A program made the position numbers and the translations under genes. Below the pieces are notes generated by a model. The model did no database searches and was not told the origin of the DNA. It worked only from the letters and a program-made list of their open reading frames with translations. Positions 51,253 to 59,892 of a stretch of DNA of 64,000 nucleotides are shown here, piece after piece. How positions within the stretch are numbered: the first letter of the stretch is position 1; every line of letters begins with the position of its first letter. The stretch comes from Actinomycetota bacterium (GTDB taxonomy: Bacteria; Actinomycetota; Thermoleophilia; Solirubrobacterales; Solirubrobacteraceae), in contig VAWY01000128.1 of NCBI GenBank assembly GCA_005888335.1, positions 1 to 64,000 of the forward strand, read 5' to 3'.

Positions 51253-52497
51253 TCAGATGACCCCCTGCTCGCGCAGCAGCGCGATGCGCTCGGGCGGGAG
51301 GCCCAAGCGCTCCGCGTAGATCTCGTCGTTGTCCTGACCGAGCCCGCGGCCGGCGAAGCGGATGCGTCCCGGGCTTCCCACCAGGCGGAAGGCCAGGTTC
51401 TGCATCGTCAGCGGCCCAAGGTCCTCGTCGTCGACCGTCGTGACGATGCCGGTCGCCCGCACGTGCGGATCGTTGACCACCTGTTCGACGTCGTAGATCG
51501 GCGCGATGGCGGCGCCGGCCTCCTCGAACGTCGCCATGACCGCATCGAAGTCGCGCGCGCCGATCCACTCGCCGACGATCCGGTCGAGCTCGTCGGCGTG
51601 GCGCACGCGCTCCCGCGCCGACGAGAACCACTCTTGCCGAGCGATGTCGGGCCGCCCGACGATCGCCATCACGCGTTCGGCGATGGAGGTGGCGCTGGCG
51701 GAGATCGCGACCCAGCGCCTGTCGCGCGTCTCGTAGGCGTTGCGCGGCGCGTTGTTCGACGAGCGGTTGCCCTGGCGGCCGGGCACGATCTGGAGCTGGT
51801 CGTACGCGCTCGGGCCGGGGCCGAGAATGGCCAGCAGGGGCGCCAGCAGCGACAGGTCGATGACCTGGCCGCCGCCGTTTGCGTCGCGGTGATACAGCGC
51901 GAGCATCACCGCATAGGCGCCGCTGATCGCGGCGACCCCGTCCGCGAGCCCGAACGGCGGCAGCGTCGGCGGGCCGCCGGGCTGACCGGTCTGGTGAGCG
52001 AGGCCGCTCATCGCCTCGGCCAGCGTCCCGAACGCGCGCCGCTGCGCATACGGCCCCGTCTGGCCGAACCCAGTGACGCGCAGCATGACGAGATCCGGGT
52101 TGATCTCGAGCAGGCGCTCGGGCCCGAGGCCCCACTTCTCCATGACGCCGGGGCGAAAGTTCTCGATCAGCACGTCCGCGTCTTCGACGAGCCGCTCCAT
52201 GATCTCCCTGCCCTCGGGCCGGCTGAGAACCAGCGTCGCGGTGCGCTTGTTGCGCGAGATGACCTTCCACCACAGCCCGTGACCGTCCTTGCTGGGCCCG
52301 TGCGTCCGCGCCGGATCGCCGCGCGGGTGCTCGATCTTGAGCACGTCGGCACCGTAGTCCCCCAGCAGCATGGCGGTGATCGGCGCCGCGTAGACGGTGC
52401 CCAGGTCCAGGACGCGGACACCGCCGAGGGGGCCTCCTGCGACAACCTCCTCGCGCGGCGCCGTCGCCGACGATCTGGTGTGGGCGGCGGCACTCAT
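51253..52497 (-). CDS. Class III CoA-transferase (CaiB/BaiF/Frc family)
   Basis: 414 residues. GVRVLDLGTVYAAPITAMLL, DVLKIEHPRGDPART, LIENFRPGVMEKWGL and PPFGLADGVAAISGAYAVML with D186 as the putative aspartyl-CoA nucleophile. Transfers CoA between carboxylic acids (formyl-CoA:oxalate or similar). Preceded by a ~59 bp element that is also found before the ABC operon at 58.1 kb, so both are probably controlled together. Downstream of the CitA/B-type two-component genes on the same strand. Confidence 0.9.
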   Translation of the reverse strand: MSAAAHTRSSATAPREEVVAGGPLGGVRVLDLGTVYAAPITAMLLGDYGADVLKIEHPRGDPARTHGPSKDGHGLWWKVISRNKRTATLVLSRPEGREIMERLVEDADVLIENFRPGVMEKWGLGPERLLEINPDLVMLRVTGFGQTGPYAQRRAFGTLAEAMSGLAHQTGQPGGPPTLPPFGLADGVAAISGAYAVMLALYHRDANGGGQVIDLSLLAPLLAILGPGPSAYDQLQIVPGRQGNRSSNNAPRNAYETRDRRWVAISASATSIAERVMAIVGRPDIARQEWFSSARERVRHADELDRIVGEWIGARDFDAVMATFEEAGAAIAPIYDVEQVVNDPHVRATGIVTTVDDEDLGPLTMQNLAFRLVGSPGRIRFAGRGLGQDNDEIYAERLGLPPERIALLREQGVI

Positions 52498-52652
52498 GGT
52501 CACCGGCGCGGGTTCGGCGCGGCATCCGGAGGCGGCGACAGCGCAGTCTGGCAGTGGGGCGAGAGGCGGGCGGTCTCGGTGACCTTCGGCGGCAGCATGG
52601 TGCTCTCCGTGGTTGCGATCCGGCGATGAGGGCGAAGAGGCGTCGCGCGCGG

Positions 52653-52710
52653 CAACGCTTGTGCGCGTTGATCGCCGAATTGGCCGTATTGCGCCTTCTG
52701 CGCGTTCTGC
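52653..52710 (-). promoter_or_regulatory. Upstream element A, duplicated at 58.1 kb
   Basis: The 28 bp beginning CAACGCTTGTGCGC and ending GATCGCCGAAT, then the 12 bp TGCGCGTTCTGC, lie ~155 bp upstream of the CoA-transferase. Almost the same sequence occurs at 58099-58157. High identity over ~59 bp in noncoding DNA implies a shared operator or promoter. The matching regulator is unknown; the two-component or GntR proteins encoded nearby are candidates. Confidence 0.7.
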
Positions 52711-52739
52711 CGACACGCGCGGCGCGACGCGCCCGCCGT

Positions 52740-53417
52740 CTACTCCGGCTCGTACCGGTGCTCAGGCCGTCCCGCGGTGCCATAGCGCAGGTTGAGCCGG
52801 GCCTTGCCGGCGTCGGCGAGCGAGGTCAGGTAGCGCTGCGCCGTCGCCCGGCTGATGCCGACCCGTTCGGACACGTCGCTCGCCGACAGTGGTTCGCCGG
52901 ACTCGCGCAGGGCCTCCAGGACGAGCTCGGCGGTAGCGGGCGAGTGGCCCTTGGGCAGCGCGATCGCCGCCGCGCCGCTGGGCCGGCGGATGAGGCCGAA
53001 CAGGCGGTCGACTTCCTGCTGGTGGGTCTCGCGCTCCGCGGAGCGGGCGGCGTGGAGCTCGGCGTAGGCGGCGAGGCGCTGGCGCAGGTCGTCGAAGTCG
53101 AAGGGCTTGATGAGGTAGTGCAGGGCGCCGCCCTGCATCGCCGCGCGGACGCTCTGCATCTCGCGCGCGGCGCTGAGGACGACGACGTCGGGCGGCTCGG
53201 GCAGCGTGCGCAGGCGGCGCAAGACTTCGAGGCCGCTGGCGTCGGGCAGGTAGAGGTCGAGCAGCACAAGCTGCGGCTGGTGGTGGCGCGCCGCGTCCAG
53301 CGCAGCCGACGCGGTGTGTACGGTCGCCACGACGGTGAAGCCTTCGAGCGCCTCGACGATCTCGGCGTGCAGGCGGGCGACGCGGAAGTCGTCTTCGACG
53401 ATGAGCGTGCTGATCAT
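52740..53417 (-). CDS. CitB/DcuR-type response regulator
   Basis: 225 residues. Receiver: STLIVEDD, phospho-acceptor D54 (LVLLDLYLPDAS), LSAAREM, K in LIKPFDF. C-terminal ~155-220 is the CitB/DcuR-type helix-turn-helix (LSASDVSERVGISRATAQRY). Overlaps the kinase gene by ATGA. Expected to regulate di-/tricarboxylate or related acid uptake. Possible target: elements A and B. Confidence 0.93.
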   Translation of the reverse strand: MISTLIVEDDFRVARLHAEIVEALEGFTVVATVHTASAALDAARHHQPQLVLLDLYLPDASGLEVLRRLRTLPEPPDVVVLSAAREMQSVRAAMQGGALHYLIKPFDFDDLRQRLAAYAELHAARSAERETHQQEVDRLFGLIRRPSGAAAIALPKGHSPATAELVLEALRESGEPLSASDVSERVGISRATAQRYLTSLADAGKARLNLRYGTAGRPEHRYEPE

Positions 53418-55069
53418 CTGTGCGCCTCGAGATCGCCGCCGGGCGCCACGGCGGCGTCGGCGCGCATGACGACCGGAAGGCGGACCTCGAACAGCGCGCC
53501 GCCGTCGGGCGCGTCGGCCACGCGGATGCTGCCGCCGCGGCGTTCGACGAGTCCCTTGACGAGCGACAGGCCGACGCCGCGGGCGCCCGCAGTTTCCGCC
53601 GGCTTCGTGGAGTAGCCGGGCTCGAAGATCTGCTCGCGCTCGGCGGCCGGGATCCCCGGGCCGGAGTCGACGACGCGGACCAAAAGCTGGCCGTCGTCGA
53701 GCACGTGCAGGCCGACCTCGGTGAACGGCGCCGCGCCGCCGCCCTGGCGAGCGGCGTCGAGGGCGTTGTCGATGAAGTTGCCGAGCACGGTCAGCAGCGC
53801 CCGGGGATCGCGCAGCTCCCCGGCGAGCAGCGACTCCTCGGCGAGCCGCAGCTCAACCCCGCGCTCCGCGGCGACGGCGAACTTGGCCAGCAGCAGCGCC
53901 GCGACGTGTCGATCGCGGATGCGTTCCGTGACGACCTCGCGCAGCGCGGCGTCGGCGTGGGCGACCTCCTTGATGAAGGCGAGCGCCTCCTCGTCGTGGC
54001 CGAGCTGGAGCAGCCCGGACAGCGTGTGCAGGCGGTTGGAGAACTCGTGGGCCTGGGCGCGCATCGCGTCGGTCAGGTCGCGCACGCTGTCGAGCTCGCG
54101 CAGCAGGCCTTCGAGCTCGGTGCGGTCGCGCAGCGTCGTGACGCCGCCGAGGTCGCGGCCGTCGAGCCGAACCGGCACGTGGTTGGCCACCAGGACGCGC
54201 TCGCCGTGCAGCAGGATGAGGTCGCTGCCGGGCAGCCGGCCCCCCAGCACGGCGGCGACCCGTTCGTCGTCGGTGACCTCGTCGACCGGCCGCCCGACGG
54301 CGTCGGCGGAGAGGTCGAGCAACCGGGCGGCCTCGTCGTTGATCACGCGCACCCGGCGATCGGTGTCGACGACGACGAGGCCTTCGCGGATGCGCCGCAG
54401 CGTCGCCTCGCGCTCGCGCAGCATGTCGGCGATCTCCTCGAGCTCCAGGCCGAAGGTCTGGCGCTTGAGCCGCGCGGCGAGGATCGTCGACGCCAGCAGC
54501 CCGGCGGCAAGCGCGATGGCACCGTACAGCGCGATGACGGGGATGGCGCTCTCGAGCTGCTCGCTGATCCTCGTCTCCAGGATGCCGACGGAGACCTCGC
54601 CGACGATCCGCCCGTCGTGCGCGCGCAGCGGGACCTTCGCGCGGGCCGAGCGCCCGAGCGTCCCGGTCTGCACCGCGAGCACCGTCTTGCCGCGCAGCGC
54701 CGGACCGGGGTCGGTGCTGACGTGCCGGCCGATCTGGCGCGGGTCAGGGTGCGAGAAGCGGATGCCGCGGCGATCGGTCACGACGACGAAGGACGTGCCG
54801 GTGGCTCGGCGCACCGCCTCCGCGCGCGCCTGGACGACGCCGTCGCGGTTCCGCGCGGCCACGGCGCCGGCGATCCGCGAGTCGGCCGCGACGCTCTGAG
54901 CCACGCCCAGCGCCCGGCGCTCGTACTCGTCGTCGAGTCGCTGCCGCCACGCGTGCAGGGCGAGCAGGCAGCCGAGCAGCAGCGTCAGCACGAGGATCAG
55001 CGCCTGGAAGGCGAAGATCCGCGTCGAGAGCCGGTGGGGTCGAAACCGGGCTATGGCGCGAGTATCCAT
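53414..55069 (-). CDS. CitA/DcuS-type sensor histidine kinase
   Basis: 551 residues. N-terminal TM (~21-43, FAFQALILVLTLLLGCLLAL), periplasmic PDC/sCache-type domain, second TM (~185-210), PAS (~230-320), phospho-acceptor H341 in RAQAHEFSNRLHTLSGLLQL, HATPase N-box NFIDNALDAA and DSGPGIP. This is the CitA/DcuS layout that binds carboxylates outside the cell. Translationally coupled to the response regulator. Confidence 0.93.
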   Translation of the reverse strand: MDTRAIARFRPHRLSTRIFAFQALILVLTLLLGCLLALHAWRQRLDDEYERRALGVAQSVAADSRIAGAVAARNRDGVVQARAEAVRRATGTSFVVVTDRRGIRFSHPDPRQIGRHVSTDPGPALRGKTVLAVQTGTLGRSARAKVPLRAHDGRIVGEVSVGILETRISEQLESAIPVIALYGAIALAAGLLASTILAARLKRQTFGLELEEIADMLREREATLRRIREGLVVVDTDRRVRVINDEAARLLDLSADAVGRPVDEVTDDERVAAVLGGRLPGSDLILLHGERVLVANHVPVRLDGRDLGGVTTLRDRTELEGLLRELDSVRDLTDAMRAQAHEFSNRLHTLSGLLQLGHDEEALAFIKEVAHADAALREVVTERIRDRHVAALLLAKFAVAAERGVELRLAEESLLAGELRDPRALLTVLGNFIDNALDAARQGGGAAPFTEVGLHVLDDGQLLVRVVDSGPGIPAAEREQIFEPGYSTKPAETAGARGVGLSLVKGLVERRGGSIRVADAPDGGALFEVRLPVVMRADAAVAPGGDLEAHR

Positions 55070-55158
55070 CAAGTCTTCAGCGTCGGCGGCGGGCGCAGCG
55101 CGGCGCGGGCCGAGGGCCCGCACCGCGCTCGCGATCACCACCAACCGGGCGGGTGCTC

Positions 55159-55217
55159 GTGCCGCGTCAGGCAACGTTCGCCCCGTTCGGCGGGGCGACC
55201 GTCACCTGACGCAGCAC
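55159..55217. mobile_element. Short MITE-like inverted-repeat element (copy 1)
   Basis: 59 bp consisting almost only of two arms: left GTGCCGCGTCAGGCAACG... and right, reading inwards, GTGCTGCGTCAGGTGACG..., 26 bp with 4 mismatches and a short loop. The left ~36 bp are identical to the left end of the 162 bp element at 59.7 kb. Its right end abuts the SBP stop codon (C-TAG). It could also work as a transcription terminator for the ABC operon. Confidence 0.75.
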
Positions 55218-56281
55218 TAGGCGCCCAGCGCCGCGTTCGCCTTCCTGGCGAACTCGGTCGTGTAGGTCTTGCTCAGGTCGATCTTCTTGCCCTTGACCGC
55301 GGGGTCGAAGGCGTCGAGGACCTTGAGCACCGTCTCGGGGCCGCCGGCGGGCATGACGCCGTCGGGCGTGAAGATGCCCTTCTGCGCCTCCAGCGCCTTG
55401 GTGTACTGCGCGCGGCCGACGCCCTCGTAGTAGGCGGGCGGCATCTTGGCGGTGATCTGCGCCGCCGAGTGCGTCTGGATCCAGCGCAGCGTCTTGACGA
55501 GCGCGTTGGCCAGCTTCTGCACCGTCCGCGGGTTCCTGGCCACCCAGTCGTTGCGCATGTAGAGCGCCGACGCGGGATACAGGCCGCCGAGCGCCGCCCG
55601 CGTGCCGGCCTCGGTGCGCAGGTCGATGAGCGGCTTGCCGAGGCCCTTCTCCTGCACGGCGGTGACCGTGGGCTCGGTCGTCATCCCGCAGTCGATCGCC
55701 TTCTGCTGCATCGCGGCGACGAACGTCGGGCCTGCCTTGACGGCGACCGGCGTGATCTTGTGCGTCTGCACGCCGTTCTTGACGGCGAGGTACTGGGTCA
55801 GGAAGTACGTCGACGAGCCCAGGCCCGTGACGCCGAGCTTCTTGCCGGTCCAGTCGGCAGGCGAGCGGACCGCGCCGGCGACGTCGTTGCGGCACATCTC
55901 AGCCTCCCCGGGCAGCTTGAGCAGCTGCACGACGGACTGCGCGTCCTTGCCGTTGCCCTGCAGGTCGACGGTGTGGTCGTAGAACCCGATCACGCCGTCG
56001 ACCTTGCCGGCCAGCAGCTGGTTGGCCGCCTCGACGCCGGCGGGCTCGTCGCTGAGCTGGACGTCGAGGCCCTGCTGCTTGAAGTAGCCCAGGCGCTCGC
56101 TGAGCATCGCGGGCAGGTAGATCTGCTTGTCGAGCCCGCCGACCATGATCTTCACGGTCTTGGTCCCGCCGGCTGCGCCGGCGCTGCCGCCGCTGCTGCT
56201 GCTCCCGCTGCCGCACCCTGCGGCGATCGCCGCCGCGGCGACGATCGCGCCGCCCGCGGCCAGCTTCTTGCGACCCACCAT
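55217..56281 (-). CDS. ABC transporter substrate-binding lipoprotein (SsuA/NMT1 type)
   Basis: 354 residues with AGGAGGACCACA upstream. Lipoprotein signal with C23 (AAAAIAAGCGSG). VKIMVGGLDKQIYLPAMLSE, KLGVTGLGSSTYFLTQYLAV, LINGVDG-like region VDGVIGFYDHTVDLQGNG are typical of the SsuA/TauA/THI5 binding-protein group. Ligand unknown; the CoA-transferase link suggests an organic acid. Last gene of the ABC operon. Confidence 0.9.
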   Translation of the reverse strand: MVGRKKLAAGGAIVAAAAIAAGCGSGSSSSGGSAGAAGGTKTVKIMVGGLDKQIYLPAMLSERLGYFKQQGLDVQLSDEPAGVEAANQLLAGKVDGVIGFYDHTVDLQGNGKDAQSVVQLLKLPGEAEMCRNDVAGAVRSPADWTGKKLGVTGLGSSTYFLTQYLAVKNGVQTHKITPVAVKAGPTFVAAMQQKAIDCGMTTEPTVTAVQEKGLGKPLIDLRTEAGTRAALGGLYPASALYMRNDWVARNPRTVQKLANALVKTLRWIQTHSAAQITAKMPPAYYEGVGRAQYTKALEAQKGIFTPDGVMPAGGPETVLKVLDAFDPAVKGKKIDLSKTYTTEFARKANAALGA

Positions 56282-56329
56282 TGTGGTCCTCCTACTTGAC
56301 GTGAGTGATTGAGACGAGACGAAGCGGTG

Positions 56330-57217
56330 TCAGAGCGCGTCCTGCGCGGAGAGCGCGGGCGGCCGCCACGCCAGCAGGCGGCGCTCGAACACGGCGATGA
56401 GGCCCTCGGCGGCCAGCGCGACGATCGCGATGATCACCATGGCCGCGAACACGCCGTCGGCGTTGAACGTGCCCTGCGACTGCGAGATGAGCAGCCCGAG
56501 CCCGCGCTGGGCGCCGAGGAACTCGCCGACGATCGCGCCGATGAGCGCGAAGCCGAAGCTCACGTGCATGCTCGCGATGATCCAGGTCATCGCCGAGGGC
56601 AGCACGACGTGGCGGGTCACCTGACGGCGCGAGGCGCCGAGGATCCGCGCGGCGGAGACCAGGTTGCGGTCGACCTCGCGCGCCCCCTGGAACGCGTTGA
56701 AGAACACGGCGAAGAACACCAGCACGACGGCCAGCGCGACCTTCGAGCTGACGCCGAGCCCCAGCCAGAGGATGAAGATCGAGCCCAGCACGATGCGCGG
56801 GATCGAGTTCATGACCTTGATGTAGGGCGCGAAGACGTCGGCCAGCAGCTGGATGCGCCCCAGCGCGATCCCGCAGACCACGCCGAGCACGACGCCGATG
56901 ACGAAGCCGAGCACGGCCTCCTCGAGCGTGACGAAGACCTGCTCCCACAGCGAGCCGGCCTGCGTGCCGTGCTGGACCCAGTTCGACAGCTGGGAGACGA
57001 TGCGGCTCGGCTCGCCGAAGAAGAACGGGTCGACGACGCCGGTGCGCGCGCACAGCTCCCAGCCGCCGACCAGGACGACGAAGATCGCGACGCGCAGCGC
57101 GATCACGCCCGTCCGGCGCCGCGGGCGCGCCCGCGGCGCGCGCCGCGCGGCGGCTTCACTGCGAGGTTCGGGAGTAGCCGGCAGCGCGGCCGGCACGGAG
57201 ATGTCCGTGGACGACAT
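56330..57217 (-). CDS. ABC transporter permease (SsuC type)
   Basis: 295 residues from ATG 57217 with GAGAGGAG upstream. Five to six hydrophobic segments and the EAA loop GASRRQVTRHVVLPSAMTWI. N-terminal ~40 residues are polar and Arg-rich. Pairs with the ATPase gene 11 bp upstream. Confidence 0.92.
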   Translation of the reverse strand: MSSTDISVPAALPATPEPRSEAAARRAPRARPRRRTGVIALRVAIFVVLVGGWELCARTGVVDPFFFGEPSRIVSQLSNWVQHGTQAGSLWEQVFVTLEEAVLGFVIGVVLGVVCGIALGRIQLLADVFAPYIKVMNSIPRIVLGSIFILWLGLGVSSKVALAVVLVFFAVFFNAFQGAREVDRNLVSAARILGASRRQVTRHVVLPSAMTWIIASMHVSFGFALIGAIVGEFLGAQRGLGLLISQSQGTFNADGVFAAMVIIAIVALAAEGLIAVFERRLLAWRPPALSAQDAL

Positions 57218-57228
57218 GCGTTCTCCTC

Positions 57229-58065
57229 TCATGCGGCGGCGCCGGCCGCCGTTCGCGCGTACGCACGCTGCACCTCGTCGCGCAGCGTGTCCCAGATCTC
57301 CTCGTAGAGCTCGACGAACCGCGGGTCGAAGCGGATCTCGGGCACCTGCCGCGGGCGCGGCAGGTCGATGTCGTAGACCTCCTTGACCGTCCCCGGCCCG
57401 GCCGTCATGACGACGACGCGGTCCGAGAGCGCGATCGCCTCCTCGAGGTCGTGGGTGACGAAGATGACCGAGGGGCGCGACTGCTCCCACAGCCCCAGCA
57501 GCTCGTTGGACATGATCGACCGCGTCTGGACGTCCAGCGCGCTGAACGGCTCGTCCATCAGCAGGATGGCGGGCTCGTTGATCAGGCTCTGCGCCAGCGC
57601 GACGCGCTTGCGCATGCCACCCGAGAGCTGGTGGGGATGGCGGTCCTCGAACTGGGACAGCCCGACGCGGCGCAGCCAGTCACGCGCCCGGTCGTGCGCC
57701 TTGTCGCGGGCGACGCCGCGGAACCGCGGACCGATCGCGACGTTCTCCAGCACGGTCTTCCACGGCAGCAGCGCGTCGGACTGGAACACGAAGCCGACGT
57801 CGTCGCCGATCCCGGTGACCGCCTTGCCGTGCACGAGAACGTCGCCGTCGCTCGCGGCCTCGAGGCCGGAGACGAGGGTCAGGGTCGTCGACTTGCCGCA
57901 GCCGCTCGGTCCGACGACGGCGCAGAACTGGCCCGGCTCGACGGTCAGGTCGACGTCGGCCAGGGCGGTGAAGATCGAGCCGGCCGGCGTGCGAAATCGC
58001 TTGCTCACGCCGCGCAGCTCGATGGCGGGCTCGCGCCCGCTCCGGGTCTCTCCTCCAGAGTGCAT
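57229..58065 (-). CDS. ABC transporter ATPase (SsuB/NrtD type)
   Basis: 278 residues from ATG 58065; a TTG at 58101 lies within element B. Walker A GPSGCGKSTT, Q-loop FQSDALLPW, signature LSGGMRKRVALAQ, Walker B LLMDEPFSALD, H in VTHDLEEA. First gene of the operon; energises uptake with the permease and lipoprotein. Confidence 0.94.
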   Translation of the reverse strand: MHSGGETRSGREPAIELRGVSKRFRTPAGSIFTALADVDLTVEPGQFCAVVGPSGCGKSTTLTLVSGLEAASDGDVLVHGKAVTGIGDDVGFVFQSDALLPWKTVLENVAIGPRFRGVARDKAHDRARDWLRRVGLSQFEDRHPHQLSGGMRKRVALAQSLINEPAILLMDEPFSALDVQTRSIMSNELLGLWEQSRPSVIFVTHDLEEAIALSDRVVVMTAGPGTVKEVYDIDLPRPRQVPEIRFDPRFVELYEEIWDTLRDEVQRAYARTAAGAAA

Positions 58066-58098
58066 GGCGGCGAAGCTACGGACGGCGCGCGAGCGCGC

Positions 58099-58157
58099 CA
58101 ACGGTTGTGCGGATTGATCGCCGAATCGCGCATATGTCGCGCTTTTGCGCGTTCTGC
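58099..58157. promoter_or_regulatory. Upstream element B, near-duplicate of element A
   Basis: CAACGGTTGTGCGG...GATCGCCGAAT followed by TTTTGCGCGTTCTGC aligns with 52653-52710 apart from scattered changes and one 1-bp gap. It sits between the ABC ATPase start (34 bp away, minus strand) and the GntR start (34 bp, plus strand). Confidence 0.7.
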
Positions 58158-58171
58158 TCGCCGCTCTGGTC

Positions 58172-58187
58172 GACTAGTATACTAGTC
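58172..58187. promoter_or_regulatory. GntR operator palindrome overlapping the -10
   Basis: GACTAGTATACTAGTC is a perfect 16 bp palindrome of the TNGTATACNA type bound by FCD-class GntR proteins. It contains TATACT (58178-58183), placed so that transcription would start at or next to the ATG (58191), i.e. a leaderless message. Confidence 0.75.
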
Positions 58188-58190
58188 CTG

Positions 58191-58883
58191 ATGCGGCTTA
58201 CCCTCGAGTCACGCGCGCGGGGCGGAACGCGCGATCGCGTCTACGGCGCGCTGCGCGAGGCGATCGTCTCGGCGCGCCTGGAGCCGGGTCGCAAGCTGTC
58301 CGAGGTCGAGCTGACGCATGAGCTCGGCGTGAGCAGGACGCCGATCCGCGAGGCGCTGGCGCTTCTGCGCGAGGACAGGCTGGTGGCCATCGTGCCGCAG
58401 CTCGGGACGTTCGTGACGCTGATCAGCGCGGACGCGGTGGCCGATGCGGCGTTCGTTCGCGAGGCGCTGGAGTGCAGCGCGGTGCGCCGGACGGCGGAGC
58501 GCATCGAGGCGGCGGGTCTCGAGGACCTGTCGGCCAACCTCGCGGCGCAGGAGCGCGCCGAGCGCTCCGGCGATACGGAGGCGTTCGACGGGCTCGACGA
58601 CGGCTTGCACCGCCTGATCTGCGAGCACAGCGGGCATCGGATCGCCTGGGAGCTGAGTCGCCGCGCCAACGGCCAGCTCGACCGGGTCAGGAGGCTGAGC
58701 CTGCCCGAGCCCGGCTACGTCGGTCAGATGGTCGCCGAGCATCGCGAGGTCGTCGCGGCGATCGCCGATCGCGACGCCGACCGGGCCGAGGCCGCGCTGC
58801 GTCACCACCTGCGGATGGTGCTCTCGCAGGTCCCCGCGCTGGAGCGTGAGCACCCCGAGTTCTTCGAGGACGCGCGACCGTGA
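58191..58883 (+). CDS. GntR-family regulator, FCD type
   Basis: 230 residues. Winged helix: RVYGALREAIVSARLEPGRK, SEVELTHELGVSRTPIREAL; C-terminal FCD domain with metal-ligand His/Asp pattern (DGLDDGLHRLICEHSGH, VAEHREVVAAI). Binds an acid ligand in known members. An operator covers its own -10; it likely also controls the divergent ABC operon. Confidence 0.93.
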   Translation: MRLTLESRARGGTRDRVYGALREAIVSARLEPGRKLSEVELTHELGVSRTPIREALALLREDRLVAIVPQLGTFVTLISADAVADAAFVREALECSAVRRTAERIEAAGLEDLSANLAAQERAERSGDTEAFDGLDDGLHRLICEHSGHRIAWELSRRANGQLDRVRRLSLPEPGYVGQMVAEHREVVAAIADRDADRAEAALRHHLRMVLSQVPALEREHPEFFEDARP

Positions 58884-59677
58884 GCGAGGCGAGCGCGGCG
58901 GCCCGCGCCGAGCCCTTCGAGGTCCGCCGGCTTGCGGAGGTGCGGCCGCTGGCCGCGCGTGCGCGCCGTTCGTCGAAATACACGCGCGAGGAGGTCCTGG
59001 CCGCGATCCGGCGCTGGGCCGACCGCTACGGCGAGCCGCCGACGATGGTCGACTGGGAGCCGGCGCGGGCGCGCCGGCTCGGACAGCACTGGCGCGCCGA
59101 GCGCTACGAGGGCGGCGCCTGGCCCACGGCGCGCATGGTCTCCAAGAAGTTCGCGAGCTTCAACGCGGCGGTCCAGCAGGCGGGGCTCACCCCGCGGCGC
59201 GCACCGTCGCGGCTGCGAGCCAACCTCTCCGATCCGTCGGCCGTGCTGGACGCGATCGTCGAATGGACGCGCCGCTACGGCGACGTCCCGACGATGGCCG
59301 ACTGGGATCCCGCTCGCGCGCGCCGCCTGGAGCAGGACTGGCGCATCGCCCGCTATCGCCAGGGCGACTGGCCGAGCGTCAGGACCGTCGCCCACCACTT
59401 CGGCTCGCTCGCGGCGGCCATCGAGGCGGCCGGGCTCACACCCCGAGCGCGCGCCTCCCAGCACGCCGATCGCCGAGCCGAACGCGCCGCCAACCGCCAC
59501 GCCGTCGCCCGCCTGCGCGCGGCCGGCCTCACGCCCGGCGGCTCGGAGCTCGCCGCGCGACTGCGCGACCTCTCCGACGCCCGCAAGGCGGCCGACCCGG
59601 TCGCCATCCACACCGCGCTGGTCGACGTGGCCGCGTCGGCCCTGGCCTGGGCCGAGACCGTCGGCGCGGAGGGCTAA
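58880..59677 (+). CDS. Protein with homing-endonuclease-associated repeats, no nuclease
   Basis: 265 residues; GTG start overlaps the GntR stop (GTGA). Two repeats of ~75 residues: AIRRWADRYGEPPTMVDWEP ... FASFNAAVQQAGLTP and AIVEWTRRYGDVPTMADWDP ... FGSLAAAIEAAGLTP, the HNH_repeat (PF18780-type) DNA-binding module. No HNH, LAGLIDADG or other catalytic motif in the remaining ~90 residues. Probably a DNA-binding protein; coupling to GntR suggests a shared regulatory role. Confidence 0.8.
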   Translation: MSEASAAARAEPFEVRRLAEVRPLAARARRSSKYTREEVLAAIRRWADRYGEPPTMVDWEPARARRLGQHWRAERYEGGAWPTARMVSKKFASFNAAVQQAGLTPRRAPSRLRANLSDPSAVLDAIVEWTRRYGDVPTMADWDPARARRLEQDWRIARYRQGDWPSVRTVAHHFGSLAAAIEAAGLTPRARASQHADRRAERAANRHAVARLRAAGLTPGGSELAARLRDLSDARKAADPVAIHTALVDVAASALAWAETVGAEG

Positions 59678-59711
59678 GCCCTCGTAGCTCGCCGAGCGCG
59701 GCGGCCAGACC

Positions 59712-59877
59712 TAGTGCCGCGTCAGGCAACGTTCGCCCCGTTCGGCGGGCGCTCGCCGCGCCTGGCGCCACCCGTCGATCCTCGATGTGGCTGGGCCACA
59801 CCTTCGGATGACGGTCGACGCCAGCCACGACGATCGCTCCGCCGGCGACGGGGCGAACGTCACCTGACGCAGCACTA
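59712..59877. mobile_element. MITE-like element with ~31-bp inverted ends (copy 2)
   Basis: Ends CTAGTGC(C/T)GCGTCAGG...ACGTTCGCCCCGT read inwards from both sides with 3 mismatches in ~31 bp; 162 bp between flanking TA dinucleotides (CTAG at both ends). No transposase. TA/CTAG flanks resemble IS630-type targets. Left end is identical to copy 1. Confidence 0.8.
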
Positions 59878-59892
59878 GGCACGCGTTCGTGA

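Noticed and set aside
55159..59877. Calling the flanked block a proven composite transposon
   Set aside because: No transposase and no matching target duplication around the whole block; only two related short elements are seen.
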